The notes under the pieces were generated by a model. It ran no database searches and was not told the DNA's origin. It saw only the letters and a program-made list of their open reading frames with translations. This document shows, in pieces, positions 36,862 to 50,397 of a stretch of DNA of 64,000 nucleotides; within the stretch, counting starts at the first letter, position 1, and every line of letters starts with the position of its first letter. Made by a program: the position numbers and the translations under genes. The DNA is from Acorus gramineus (Eukaryota > Streptophyta > Magnoliopsida > Acorales > Acoraceae): assembly GCA_030737835.1 (NCBI GenBank), contig CM060855.1, positions 8,719,434-8,783,433 of the forward strand. The letters run 5' to 3'.

Positions 36862-37417
36862 AAGCCTCTCAATTATTTGAAAAAATATCTGTATCCGAAT
36901 CCGTATCTGAAAATGCAGAAAATATCCGATATTCGAAAATCCGTATCCATATTCGAACCAAATAATCCGTATCCAAAAATTTTCGGATCGGATCGGATAT
37001 AGCTTATATCCGATCTGAAAAATATCCATATCCGAACTGTTATTTTATTTATATATGTTAGAATTAGTTTTAACCCTTAGATGAAAATCCAATGGCTCAT
37101 GATCTAGGACAAAACACAAACCTATTTAACCATGTTGAATACTTATTTAACTATATTAAGATTTGTGTTTTTATGTCTTTAGTGGATACCTATTTAACCA
37201 TGTTAAGACTTAAGATTTTATAAATTTTTTATATTTTAATCTGGTTCAAATATTTCGGATATTATTCGAATCCGTATCCGGATTTTCGGATCGGATACGG
37301 ATATGGGTTTTAAAATATCCGTCAGATATCGGATACAGATATTTTTTCGTATATTCAATTCATATACGGATAAGAATATGGGCTTATCCGATTCGTATCC
37401 GTCCGATTGACAGGCCT
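36862..37417. mobile_element. GGATACGGATAT-rich TIR element, copy 2
   Basis: Left AAGCCTCTCAATTATTTG and right CCGATTGACAGGCCTA are inverse ends like those of copy 1. Arms read TATCCGAATCCGTATC on the left and GGATACGGATATGGG on the right. The middle (37045-37240) is unrelated AT-rich DNA. No ORF. Confidence 0.65.
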
Positions 37418-38303
37418 AGCGTCACGTGTATCCCAATAGCCTAAGTGAAACTAATGGGTATGCTTGAATAGTTTGATTAGTGCTCTCCATTAAATCAAAT
37501 TTGTTTGTGTTAATTATATCATTATTACGTTGATAGTTCGCTTGGGAATCATTTACATCAAATAGTTTGACATGGTAGCAGGATGTGATTGAAATTGTTT
37601 TTTAGTATGAAAATGATAAATGTTAATCACAAAAGAAAATAAGCTGATATCGTAAGTAAATATACTAACATGATGGCTGATTAAGAATATGTAAAAATGA
37701 TAATGTGAGATTTTAATCAAATTTAATGAATAGTGGTGATCATGCCATATCATCATTTTTTATTATTATTTTTTCAGATTTGATTGAGATAACTATAGAA
37801 TTTACGTAAATTTTAAATAGCATAACATCATATCCACCAAATCTCATTCAATTATGATAATGTAATGAATTAATTTTTAATTGTAACTTACTTATTATCA
37901 TTTTATAATATATTTTTATTATCTTTTCAAATTTTTTTTTTAATGATTTTACATTATATCTTAAAATATATTTTTATTTAGAATAATGATAGGATACTCG
38001 AAATATTAAGAATAAATGATATATTAATTTTTTAAAAGCGTTTTGAACTGTATAACATAATCTTACATGTTATATCAAACTGGAATTAGGGCCGTGCATT
38101 CACAGTGGATAATGCTACCTACAAACTCTTTAGAACCCTGTCAATCTCTCTCCCTTTGCAGCGGAGATTGAATATATAACTTTTTCTCCGAGTAATATCT
38201 AAACAAACAAATCTTGTTTTTCTGATTTTAAAAAAGTTATTTTAATTAACGTTCGGCCACAAACTATAAACTGTACAAAAAAAAAAAAAAATCAGAGAGA
38301 GAG

Positions 38304-41300
38304 ATGGGAGGAATCCCACCACCGCAGCCAGGTTTCCCTAACCGGAGAGATCCCCCGCCCCTCCTCGACTTCTTCCGCCGTTACGACTCCTCTTTTCAGG
38401 TCCTCTCTCTCTCTCTCTCTCTCTCTCTGATTTGCACCGTTTGTTCGAATTGCTTCATCATGTATACTCACAGGCTTGTTTTTCCGTATCATATACTTGA
38501 AATCAACAGAACCTATTCCATTCCAGTTATTTGAGCCGAATCAAGCGTGTCTCCTCCGAAAAACCGGTTCCGTTGAAGAGAGATTTTTGGGGAATTCCGG
38601 CTATCATTAGTGGTGACAATGGCTTCTCACGTTTTTTGGGTAATTTCGGAAATTCTTTGAGCAGGAGGAGCACCTGCACCGATGCCCTTCTTTCGATGAA
38701 TATCCTGTAAGTCTGTTTTTTGATACGGAGAGGAGCTCATCCATTATTGGCTTTATTTGTAGAAATTCAGTTGATTCGCGGATAGCTTATTCGAACATAA
38801 ATAGATTAGAATTTAGATGATTTTCTGTTTGATTGTTTTTCTCTTCTCTCTCTCTTTTTTTTTTTTTTCGATTTTGATAATTTTTTGTCTTTTGGGACTG
38901 TCTTATTAGAATTTTAGTTATAGTTTTGGATGGATAAGTAGGAATATATTGTACCTACCTCCCCAAGTATAGTTATTAGAATTTATTCTAACTTATCATG
39001 CATAACTATTACAGTTTATTATATATTAAAAAAAATGATTTTTTTACGATTAAGCCTATTCTTATTCTGGAAAAAAAAGGGGCATAAAGTATAAATTTAT
39101 TGAAAATTGTACAATAATAGATGTGGAAATGCATTAAAAATGGCTGGACAGTGTTATACATTAAAAATGGCAGAAATAGCCTTTTTGCCCTTTTGATTGT
39201 ATATTTCCTTTTTCTTATATGAAATCAAATGAACCTCTTTCTTTTCCTTGCCATTGAGGCAACATGAAGCCATGTTTTTATAACATGATGAGATTATCTC
39301 AAATCACTTACCTGTTACCAACAGTGTATCTAGAACTTTTGGTATAATTATATTGAGATGTTGTTTTCCAACTTCTTTTTTTTTTTGGGGAATGCATAAT
39401 TGTGCTTAACTGTCTTGTGAATCTGGGGCTGAGGTGATGCCTTGAAACTGGTAGTAGATACAAAAAAAAAACATGATGCTTCCAGGAGGACATGTTTCGT
39501 TAAATATAGGCATACAGTTTAACTCAAGCAAACCAAAAGGTTGACGATGCAGAAACTTGGTGAATGTAATGTAAAGCAGATGATACATATGGATTCATAA
39601 GAAACAAGAAAATTGAATCTTTATGAAGGAAAAAGTCTTCGCCTTATTTGGGTTTAGTATTTAGACATAAACATTGCCTGTTCACTGGGGGAAGGGGGAA
39701 CATATTGAATTGAAAAAAATAAAAGGAAAAAACTTGAATACTGAGTTCCAAACTATGATGATATATGTATATATGTCAAGAACTGCAAAAAGTGTATCTT
39801 TTGTTGTGTAATATCTTCTTTAATCAGCATGAAAATGAAATGATTTCTGTTTCCTTGTTCATTCTTTTCAGTTTTTATATGGCTCAAGTTGCAACCCGAG
39901 GAAGATTGACAGCATGGGGATGTCTGGTGGGCCATATATTTAGATCACATGATTTTCATATCAGTTTAATGGGGATTGTCTGAGTTTTATTTTATTGATT
40001 TCTTATGCAGAGTAGAAGCCATATTGATAGAGGGGAAGTTTGGAGACTTGTGACGTCATCACTATTACATGCAAATATATTGCATCTCTATGTCTGATTT
40101 TGAGACCTTATCTCAATTTTTGTACATGTTTAAAGGCACTATATGCTTAAAGCCTATGTGTGATCTTGCAGGTCAACAACACATCTTTGGATCACATCGG
40201 TCGACTTGTTGAGGATCGTGATGGTCCTAGGAAGTTTCTTGCTGTATATTTCACTTCCGCTCTCACAGGTAATGAATTATGCAGAGATGAAGTCATTTCC
40301 ATTTGTATCACAGCATTAGTTACCACCATATTGGAATCTCTGATGTGCATTCTTGTTTACCAGGATCAGCAATGAGTTACTGCTTCTTAAAATCTAGTTC
40401 TCTTGGTGCATCGGATTCCATCTTTGGCTTGGTGAGTTGTTCGTAATTTTTCATTTTACCTCATGTGGGTATCTCTCTGGTTTTACATATTAGACTGGCC
40501 AGAGAGCATGTCAAGCATTTTCAAGGGCTTTTTTTTAAAATGAAAATTTATAAAACTATCTACAATTGCTTAGAGCTTCCTATCCTGAATGTTTGAAGCT
40601 GTATAGTTTACCTGCAACTTTCTAGTTGATTGTGGTTTTGATATTCCATTTGTGGTACTAGTTTCTATACTTGCCAGCATATATATATTTCCAGTAGAAT
40701 GCATCATTTTAGGGTCAATGAATATCTCTCTGTTGTTTTTATCTTCTTTTAACACATAAATGGAGTTTTTTTAATGATGGTACTAAATGGAGAATTTGTT
40801 AGCATTCCAAATGTTATCCTGACTACTACTAGGGACGCTGCTATAATTTGTTTTCCTTGCTTTGTTCATATGCTCAAATAACTTTCTGGTGACAGATTAT
40901 TCATTTATTGTCAGCTCATGTTGTTAAACAACTTTTAATGCACCACCCGATGCTTCCTAAAAGTATGCAAATATTTTATGTAGTTTTAATATCAGTCCTA
41001 ATAAGTTGTATGCAAATGTTTTAGTGGTCATCTGTTCTATGCATACAATTATCCTACACTGTATCCTACATTTTGTAAAGATGTGACACTGTTCTGCTTT
41101 CCTGACTTAACATAGAAGGCATTCTCCTGCCTTAGCAATTTTTTATTCATCATATTCCACATATACCTTTACGTTCAAAGGAATTCCCCCTTCTCACATA
41201 GTTGGATGTACTGCCCATCAATGACGAACTTGGAGGACATAGAAGTGACTGGCAGCAATGAGAAACTTATATCTTCCTCCTCAGACTCAAGATCTACGCT

Positions 41301-42550
41301 ATCTCATCATCTGCTTAAGTGAATTTTGGTTTGATTAGTCAAATTCTTAAATTATTAGGAATTACATGTTCCCAGTTACCCTTCATAACTTCATGTTGCA
41401 TGGTAATACCATTACTTGAACAGTGATTCAGACCTTGTTTTTACATTCCAGTACTGTCTTATCTATTCTTTGTCACATGCCACTGATTTTGCACTGTTAA
41501 ATTAGTAGAATAGCTACATTGTGAAGCTTGATTGGGGAGTTTGAAAAAGGATGAACTGCTATAAATTCGTACCGCATGATCTCATTGAATGTAATGGTTT
41601 ACGAGAAAGCCTGAGAAGGAGAGCCTAAATTGACTTGGATGAAAATGGATTACAACTAAGCTAGCATTTGGAAAAAGTGGAAACATGTTTCCAAACATCT
41701 CCTAGAGAGCAAACTTAATTAAAAAGTTACTTATCAGCTTTTAGTACAAAAAGTATGCTTTTTGAAAAGCGCTGAAAGTGAGCTTTCTAGAAATTGAGTT
41801 TATATAAGATGCTTTATCCAAAAAATAATATAGAGTGGGAGTGATGATGGATCATGATGTCAAGATTGATGAGAACTCCAATATCTGGGTTCAGAACACA
41901 TTATGATGTAATTTATGCTGGCCAAAAAACTCCAAATACGTATAATGTCAAGCTGCAAAGTAAATCATACAAATCTGATGAAGAATCCTGCAAATAAGAA
42001 TAAGAAGTACAATTGATACTTTTTTCTTCACAGCATATGGAAATCATAATTCAAGTTTTTTGTATGTATCTTTTGTCACATGAGCTTCATCATGCCTTTG
42101 TGGCATTGTTGATGTACATAAATACAGTAATGCGTGCCAACACTTACTGACGGGTTCTTTACTCTGCGACTATGTCAGATTGGTTCACATGCAGTATATG
42201 TTATGAGGCATAGAAATCTTCCTGGGAGGGACAAACAATTAGAGCAGATAATTGATACTCTTTATCTAAACATGGTTTGAACAACTCCCTTTCAATTAAA
42301 CCAAGTATGGTCATTTAGTTTCCTGTTGTCCTAAACGGTCATCTGTCTTGCAGGCAATCGGGTTGGTTAGTCAGCGCATCAATAACTGGGCTCATGTAAA
42401 TTCTCTCCTTTGATAACTCTGGCCATTTAAGCTCTCTCCGTACATAACTGGGTTAGCTAATTTGTTGTTTTTGCACTAAATTTTCAGTTGGGAGGCCTCC
42501 TTGGCGGAGCAGCAGTATCGTGGTTTATATGCCCCCCAACGGTAACATGA
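38304..42550 (+). CDS. Rhomboid-like intramembrane serine protease (9 exons, 264 aa)
   Basis: Membrane protease expected to cut transmembrane substrates. Exons: 38304-38399, 38510-38706, 39872-39926, 40011-40091, 40172-40268, 40364-40431, 42179-42274, 42354-42395, 42488-42550; 795 nt, in frame. Family landmarks: GEVWRLVTSSLLHANILHLY plus VNN (HxxxN, His141/Asn145), FLAVYFTSALTGSAMSY, the serine motif GASDSIFGL (Ser192) and NNWAHLGGLLGGAA (His244). Similarity in these words is greatest to the plant organelle-type rhomboid-related proteins. The motif is usually GASGAIFGL; here Asp-Ser replaces Gly-Ala. It ends PPTVT after the last helix, without the short tail of many relatives, so a further exon is possible. 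The N-terminus (residues 1-90) has basic and Pro-rich parts that could be a transit peptide. Confidence 0.9.
38403..38429. repeat. (CT)13 microsatellite in rhomboid intron 1
   Basis: Uninterrupted CT run starting 4 bp after the exon 1 donor. Confidence 0.95.
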
Positions 42551-43133
42551 ATTTGGATATGCTAACAGAGTTTTGGACCAGGGGCCAATTTGATTTAGTC
42601 AAAAAAATTTGTATAGCTCATTGGATGTTAGTCTCATATATGGTGTAGATAGCTTTAAGCAGTCCAGGAATGTTGATTTCCATTATTAAACATTGTTATT
42701 CTTGTAGTTGATTGGCCAAAATTTTCCTAAAATGGAGGATGATGAGCCTTTATAACATAAAGAGGGAATATTTGAGAAGATCTGATTGCAGTGACTTTGG
42801 TTTTCATTGCTTGGAAGTTGGTCGATATGTGCAGGCCTAATACGATATTATACTTTGATTATCAACCAATATAAATTCAACTGCAACAGCGTCATGTTCA
42901 TGAATCAGGTAACCAGGTTTACTGGTCAGTGGTGCATCTTTTACATAGAATGATAGAAATCAAATTGAAGCCCTCAAGAGAACTTCGAAACTCAACACAG
43001 TAAAAACTAGACAAACTCTACACTTACCAACCCATTTCAATTACATTTTAGAGATTAAAAGGAGACCTTATCTCTACTGCCAAAGGAAACAAAAGCCTGT
43101 TTGAATAAAAGAATTTTAAGACAAACTAAAAGT
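42551..43133. other. Convergent 3' intergenic region
   Basis: 583 bp between the rhomboid stop and the stop of the opposite-strand LRR gene. It must hold both 3' UTRs. No repeat or ORF of note. Confidence 0.6.
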
Positions 43134-46100
43134 CTAAAACAACTCGGCATCAGACACTTCAAAGACCTTGTGCACGCCTTTGGGCTTCACACTGGGACGA
43201 AATTGATTGCCTTCAATGTACCTGCGTCCACAGAAAATAATATCACACAAGTATCGTATAAAGTTTACAAACAAAATGCTGGAGATTAATATCATATCAC
43301 AAAAACATATTGGGGTCTCTATTTGATATTGTTTTCATGTAATGAATCAGGTTCAAACTTTCCGTTGCTTCAAGAAATTCTGTGAAAAAATCCCATATTC
43401 AACAACAATTAACATTTAATATCAACAAAAGTGTTCATACATTCATGGTCAATATAAGCTTGATGTATAGTCCCTATTGTGTGAACTTGATAGCCAGACA
43501 GGAGTATGAGAATGTTTTGATGTCATTCAAGGACAATACCAATATTGATTCAAGGAAGATAACAATACAATGGTCCATCACTTATTGATACTGTCCCATA
43601 AGTAAGTCAGAGAATGATACATCATACCATAATGCCGATGTTGAGATACTTTATATATATTGGAGGCAATAGTGACAAGCTGAATGATATATATAATTAT
43701 TATATATATAATACACAAAACATATATGTTTACATGATTGAATGGTCAGTAGATTAATTATGTATCAATTATGTATATAGCATAGATATACTATAATAAA
43801 TATTTATTATCATCTTTCATGTACTCAGATATGTTATACTACACATTTTATGGGATGTGAGTATATATCCTTGATTCAGCATCACAGGTAATAAGAAAGA
43901 CAGTTTTTGAAGGTAACTCACAATTCTTTCAAGAAAGGGTGTTTATAAAAGGCATCAGAAATCCCTCCTGTAAAGAAGTTGTGATCCAAATACCTGTAAC
44001 CATACAAAGCAACATGAGCTTGTAACAGGACAAAAAAAATGCAACATGCAGAAAATAGCATTCATGCTTATCTAGAACTTTGCACCACAGTATTAGATAG
44101 GTTATACAATCATTTTGCATCACAAGCTCGAAATCTGAAGTTTTTCAGTTTGTCTGAGTTACTCTTCAAATACTAGCAAATGTTATTCTCTCTCTCTCTT
44201 TTCCATCTCTTCACGATTTCTAATTCAGTTTGAGCAGGACAGAATAAGTACAGAAACAATTCTACAATACCTGACCGTCATGCCAAGGGCAACATCTACC
44301 ACTAGACACCTAATACATTTATATGAATTTTTTAGTACAATAAAACTATGGTTCCAAATCACTGATACGCAGACAATTAGAAGGAATGAAAGATAGACGC
44401 AGCGTAATCACAATGAAGGAATTGGGGGAGGTTTTGTGCGGGCGCAGGTGCGATTTCGTTGATGGTGGGGGGATTGTAATACAAGTTTGAGTCTTTTGTG
44501 ATTTAGTGGGCGACTCGATGCTCTTCTGTAGGGTTCTCTTCTACAGAGGCTCATGTCGTGGTTTGTTTTGTGTTTGTATTCCCTTTTGGGCTTTCTCTCT
44601 TACTGGATATAAAGGCGAGAGCCTACCATTTCATAATAAAAATCACAATAAAGGAAAAATAGTGATAATAAAACTCACAGATAAGTCAATTTTGGAATAC
44701 GGGCAAGCTCTGAAGGTATTGATCCTGACATCTTATTGTATGATAGATATCTGTAACCAAAATATCAGGAAAATTTAAGGGGAAAACCCCCAAAGTTGCA
44801 TAGAAAATATAAGATGATACATATAAAAGAAAACTTCAATTACTCCTTACAAAATTTCCAAGTTTGTCAAATTGGCAAGCTGTGCAGGTATTCCTCCAGA
44901 CAATTGATTGTTATTTAAGTACCTGAATGTCAGAATTAACATATCAAATGTGTTTTCCCCCTCAAAAACATATTAAACCTGTAGTCAGCAGTAGGGACAA
45001 AAAAGGAGGGTTCACAAATATATCATGATAACAAATGTTGTTTCCTAAGTGGCAAAATGTGGCACATTGAATTTTCTTATATATTATCTACCCATTGAAC
45101 AGTTCATTAATGCGACATATTGTATTTTGCATTCATAACATGTAACTGCCAGAGAATACCCAAATTCTCAGATCATGTCACTGGCATTTACTCACAGATT
45201 GCGCAGAGAGGGAAAGCTGCCTTCTCTAGAAATAAGCTCCCTTAATGTTCCCACCAAATGATTGTTACCTACATCCCTGGAAACAGATACAAAATTCAGC
45301 AGATAATATTTGGTTGATCCAGACAAAATGAATCATAGTGGAGAAGATATCCATACAGGTATCGGAGGTTCTGAATAGTGCCTAACTCTGGAGGTATTTT
45401 CCCAGTTAATCGATTCTCATGAAGGTACAGATAACGAAGTTCAGGTAAATTAGCAAGTTCCCTTGGAATTTCCCCTTTCAAACTATTGAAACTCAAATAT
45501 CTGCAGAGGTTTGATTAATTATCATCAAAATGGTTTACAAAATTGTACTGCAGCAATTCATAAAGAAAAAAAGGAACTCACAGGTGGGTCAATTTCTTCA
45601 GTTCACCAATTTCAGAAGGGATGACATCTTGTAGCTTGTTCCACCTAAGATTTCTAAGAATCACAAACATATAGAAAACTGTATCAAATATCAATAAATC
45701 CTTAATATTATTGCATATACATCGAATATACACATATTGTGTTTGGTCTGATGATGCTGATATTAAATCCAAATTCTAAAACATTGATATTTAAGCTAAG
45801 TAGCTTTTTTTTTTTGGAGATTGATTGGTACCCTATCCCCATAAATCAATAAGAATCAAGGGGGGTACAGTAGCGGAAACTAAGTAACTATCTGAGCAGT
45901 TGCTTTGCCATATAAATAATACAAGAAAACTAAAAAAACTCACTACAGAGAAGAATATCGAAGTCCATGTACGAGAATAGAAACATACAGAATTTTGAGG
46001 TGTCGCAACCTTCCGATTTGAGGAGGGATTGGCCCAGTCAATTTGTTATTGTGAAGATCCCTACATAGAGAAACTTGAAGAGCTTAGGCAAGCATCGATA

Positions 46101-48018
46101 ATCAATTTATGGGGCTGCAATTATAGATTTCTATTTTATATAGTGAATAATATATACCAGATTAAAATTAGGTTATGAGAACCAACTCACAAGGCTACAA
46201 GGGTGGGGATATTCTACGACTTTGACACTGTACACACTCCAAAAAAAACAAAACCATAATATCAAGGATTATTCACAGGACTGTCCCAATCATTATGAGA
46301 TTATCACGAGTTTATTCACAGGTCTCTAGTACATGACTCCAAGTCATAAAGATCGATTAATACATATTGACTTGATATGCTCTGCAAATATACCACATCT
46401 CATTCCACAAAACCGGCCCACAAAGTACACTCTTTCTGGACACAGCTTCAAATCTAATTGCCAAAAGAAACAATCTCAGAAACTCTTACGAATTGTATCA
46501 GCATGTGGGCTCGATAGATTTGCAAGTAAATTAGACAAACAATTTCGCCCATTCAAGAAATAACACCAGAAAATTTATACAACCTCCTCCACAGTAATGT
46601 AAAAGGGGGAACTAACATCTAGGAGCACACATTTCCCAGGCTCTACTTGTACAAAAGAAAACTATACATGATAACCACATCATATGGAAAAGGATTCTCA
46701 CAGTCTCGTCAAATCAAGAAGATTTGTCACAGCGACAGGGAAAGGCCCAACAATCGACACACCATAAACCTCCCTGCAAGAAAGTTAGACAACACAGCTA
46801 TCAGTACCTGAAACCATATACATGAATCATCTCTATCATCCCCATTTTCATTTTATATATAAAAAAAAAACTAAACAACTTATCCATAAAATCACAGTAA
46901 AAATAAGATACAAGTAAAATCCATTCATCTTTTAAACAGATAGATTGGTCCGAATGTTCAATTTGAACCAACAAGGAAGATAAATTTTCCCAATTAATAC
47001 TAATGGATGTTCGATTTGAACCAACAACGAAGATAAGGTTCGAACGGATTTGCTTCCCTATATGCATAAATCAGTTTTATCATCCCCATTAAAAAAATTC
47101 ATAAAATCCCAATAAAACAAGATAACAAGTAAAACCCATTCATCTTTGGACAAGTTTGGTAACTCTAGTCTAGAAATAATAATTCCTCCTTTCCGAGGAA
47201 TCCAATTATGACATATCCCGGATTCCAAACTTCATTTACCTGGGGTGCTCCAACAGAAATATAACGAGAATGGTTATCAAATTGACCCTTAAAAAGAAAA
47301 AAATCGGTCCCCCAGGGGATTGCTTCCACACCACGGACAATAAAATAAAAAAAAAAAAGGAAAATATTAGACTCAAGTCTTTTTTTACCATCCAAAACGC
47401 AAACCACATATTATTTTATTTTTTAAAAAATAGTAAACATCATCTAACGATATATATGATTTGATGAAAAGCATATATTGCTCCATTTCGAATAGAAAGA
47501 ACCCAATAAATGTAAAAAAAAAAAATTTAACGATAGATATGCTTCACTGAATTTCTAACAATGCATATAGCACAGTATTTTGGACTGTACAAAGGTCTGA
47601 GTGTAATAACGCCCAAAAAGACACGCATTTCATGTTCTCAAACCAACACAAATGGATCGACAAGGGCGACAATGTTAGAAGTCTATAAAAGAGCGAAGGG
47701 TGCTTACAATTCAGTGACAACCCTGTAATCCCCCAATTGGGAGCAGTTGACGCCGCTCCACGGCGGGTGGTCGCCGTCTCCACATGGGTCGTCGCCGATC
47801 CATTGGTACACCACCCTCCATCCGAGCGACGCCTTGATCTCATTCAACGCTTTCACTGCAGAAAACACAAACAGGTTTGGTAATGATAAACACGGATTTC
47901 ACCCGATCAAGATCAATGAAGCTCAAACTTTACCGTCACGTTTCACGGTTTTGGATTGGGCGAGGGTGAGGAGGAGGAAGAGGCAGCAGATCAGAGTCCA
48001 TACAGGAGGGTTTCCCAT
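43134..48018 (-). CDS. Secreted leucine-rich-repeat protein (11 exons, 325 aa)
   Basis: Extracellular LRR protein without kinase or membrane anchor. Exons (minus): 48018-47934, 47855-47708, 46773-46702, 46060-45989, 45653-45582, 45500-45357, 45276-45196, 44922-44851, 44750-44679, 43993-43922, 43221-43134; 978 nt. Signal peptide: MGNPPVWTLICCLFLLLTLAQS. LRR N-cap: ALNEIKASLGWRVVYQWIGD, then DPCGDG and WSGVNCS. About ten plant-type repeats follow (LDLHNNKLTGPIPPQIGRL, LSFNSLKGEIPRELANLPEL and so on) and a C-terminal cap ending VFEVSDAELF. It closely resembles the Arabidopsis At5g61240 type, of similar length. Six exons are exactly 72 bp, one is 144 and one 81, all starting in the same phase, so one exon equals one repeat. 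The function of the family is not well established. Confidence 0.95.
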
Positions 48019-48255
48019 CTGAAGAAATTATTACAAAGAAATTTATCGCTCTCTCTCTCTCACTCACTCCATTTTGGAACCATTAATTCTACACCGACAA
48101 CAGATCTGGGGAATACAACTGTGGATTTTCACAGTTAAACCCCCAACAGAGTATTCAGTGAGGGGTGGTCCTGGTTGGGCTAAACAGCCTAAACTTGTGT
48201 TCCTAGGAAGTGTTGTGTAGAATAATAACAGCTAATAATTGAATTTTTTTGTCAA

Positions 48256-48752
48256 GGGGAAAATTCAAATAACCCCTTGTAAACAGTTTGAAATTTATAT
48301 AACCCCTGACTTTTTTTAAAATCATATAATCCTATGAAAACACACATATAAATTCAAATATCTCCACGAGTTAAATTTCTATTGACAGACGAAGAATATT
48401 TTGTGAATATTCTGTTTTGATTAATCTCGATTGAAAACATACTATATCGAAAACCTACTATAATTTGTTGCAAATGCAAAAAATCTTATGTAAAAAACAA
48501 TTTTATCTCTCAAAAAAGGATTTTATAATTGATCTGAATGGATAAAATTATCATTTATAGATGATTTTTTTGTTTTTTTGTCAAATTATAGTGGTTTTTA
48601 GTATATTGTGTTTTCAGTCAGGAATAATTAAACAGAATATTTCTCATTTGTCAATGAAAATTTAACTCAGTGGATTATTTGGATTTACATGGGTGTTTTC
48701 AAAGAGTTATATGATTTTAGATTGTTTATAGGGGGTTATTTGGATTTTTCCC
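48256..48752. mobile_element. Foldback/TIR element with about 145-bp arms
   Basis: The left arm GGGGAAAATTCAAATAACCC...GAGTTAAATTTCTATTGACAG is the inverse of the right arm TTGTCAATGAAAATTTAACT...GGGGGTTATTTGGATTTTTCCC. The arms align over about 145 bp at perhaps 75-80%. The interior of about 200 bp has no ORF. A truncated relative lies at 17955-18266. Confidence 0.75.
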
Positions 48753-49794
48753 TTTTTTTTTAATGAACAGTAAGCATTTATTTGCATTTGGGTCAGAAAT
48801 ATAATTATGCGTCACGGGCATTTTGTCCAGTGTAATAAATGTTTGATTTTTTAAATTTTTCATAGTAGTTCTCTTGGAAACGGGACTTCAAGAATATACC
48901 ATCTAAAGTAACGTTAAGTTGATCAAATGACTAAAAATCAACTAATCAATAATATTATGGAGATTCTTAGATATTTCTTTGTTTCATGTATATACCTTCT
49001 AAATTGATTACTTCATTCATGCTAGTTTATACTAAATTCTATATTAGAAAATATAAAGACATGTATGCAATTGAAAGTATACAATTTTGAAGAAAATTCA
49101 AATTTCATTTGCTTTTTTTTTTTTAAAAAAATAATATATATTATCTGATTAATGGAGTTATTAGATAAATTGTATGGAGATATTTATTAAAAATGTTTAG
49201 TTGGATAACGAGACAGCGAGATTAATTAAAGTACATGAAACTGCATATGGTATATAAATAAGAATATGACAATGCTCTTTCCATTTTGAAAACATATAAG
49301 AATTCTATTATACTCAACTTTTTTTTTATAATCATGAATGTAATCTTATATATTTTATTGAAGTATATACTTCATCTTTTATAAAATATATATATCTCAT
49401 TAAAAAAAATTTTCATTTTCTATAAATTATAACATTCAATTCATTGAAGTATATGTTTTATATTTTATAAAATATATATCTCATATTTTAAAAAATAAAA
49501 ACAAATGAGGTCTTTATTTAGACAGTCCAATGGTCTGGACGTAACATTTTTCAACGTATAATTAATTAGGGCGTTGTTACATTCAATTTTGTTTATAGTT
49601 CAAAATCCAGTTCTATATACCTCGTTAAAAATCAATTAAAGCGTATACCTCAATAGACAATTTATATAACTCATTAGATGATTTTTATTATTTTTTAAAA
49701 CATAGAAACATGGATAGTGTGAGTTTTGTACAGTAAAAATGATGGAGTAAAACATTTTCCAACTACAACAGTCCAGCAGGATCTCTAAATAGTT

Positions 49795-50170
49795 ATGGGC
49801 GGCGGTGTGCGCAAACAGGGGGCTATCTTTCAATTTTGTTTCAACGGAGGAACTTTGACGAGCAGGGAAAGACTTGAGCACGATAAGAGACAAAGCAGCA
49901 CTGCTCGCATTACATAGTCGATAGTTCTAGCCGCGGTTTGGTCCATCTGGCTTATCAGGAATGCCGCTCTGTTTCGTAGAACTCGAGTATATTTGGAGAA
50001 CATGCGGGAGCACTTCTGCTGTTGCGTCAGAGACTGGGAGCGTTTCATGGCCGAAGCGAGGGAGGTGAATTTTCAAAACAGGCGCATGATGATCACGGAG
50101 TAGCAGGATGGCGATGACGGCCTATGATCCGGGTTAAATTCCTCTTTAACCAGGATTCGGCCGTCAAGAC
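49795..50170 (+). pseudogene. LINE 3' end (reverse transcriptase C-terminus), broken
   Basis: One frame gives AAVWSIWLIRNAALFRR, then VYLENMREHFCCCVRDWERF, then MAEAREVNFQNRRMM, ending at a TAG (50101-50103). The W-S-I-W-x-x-R-N-x-x-x-F pattern is typical of the tail following the RT zinc-binding domain in plant LINEs. Upstream, several stops and shifts break the frame. The remnant matches the tail of the LINE at 60749-61672. Confidence 0.7.
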
Positions 50171-50397
50171 CTCCGCTTTATATTTTTTCCTTTCTTTCTC
50201 TATGTCTTCTCACCCCATCAGAATTGTACTTCGAAATCAGAAATGAAATTGTGGTAGCTATTTCTACTTTTTTTTTCAAAAAACAGTCCAACCCGATCTT
50301 AGGTCGGGCCAATATATCGGGTTGGGCCGGGCTGAGCTCGCCCGTCACTAAATTTTGCGAGAGACCGCACACGTGTCATCCCCAAAAAACCAAAACC

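Larger units (their letters stand above)
35215..38303. other. Intergenic region between divergent aminoacylase and rhomboid genes
   Basis: A divergent promoter interval of about 3.1 kb. It holds a hairpin-bearing MITE (35743-36080), two near-repeats of AAAAAGGTTTGTAAAAATT (about 36358 and 36447), TIR copy 2 (36862-37417) and AT-rich filler. No gene seen. Confidence 0.55.
48019..50397. other. Intergenic region with foldback element and LINE 3' end
   Basis: The LRR leader (CT-rich, CTCTCTCTCTCTCACTCACT near 48047) lies at the left. The foldback (48256-48752) and LINE remnant (49795-50170) are described separately. In between is AT-rich DNA with a repeated TATATTTTATAAAATATATAT. No gene seen. 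Confidence 0.55.
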
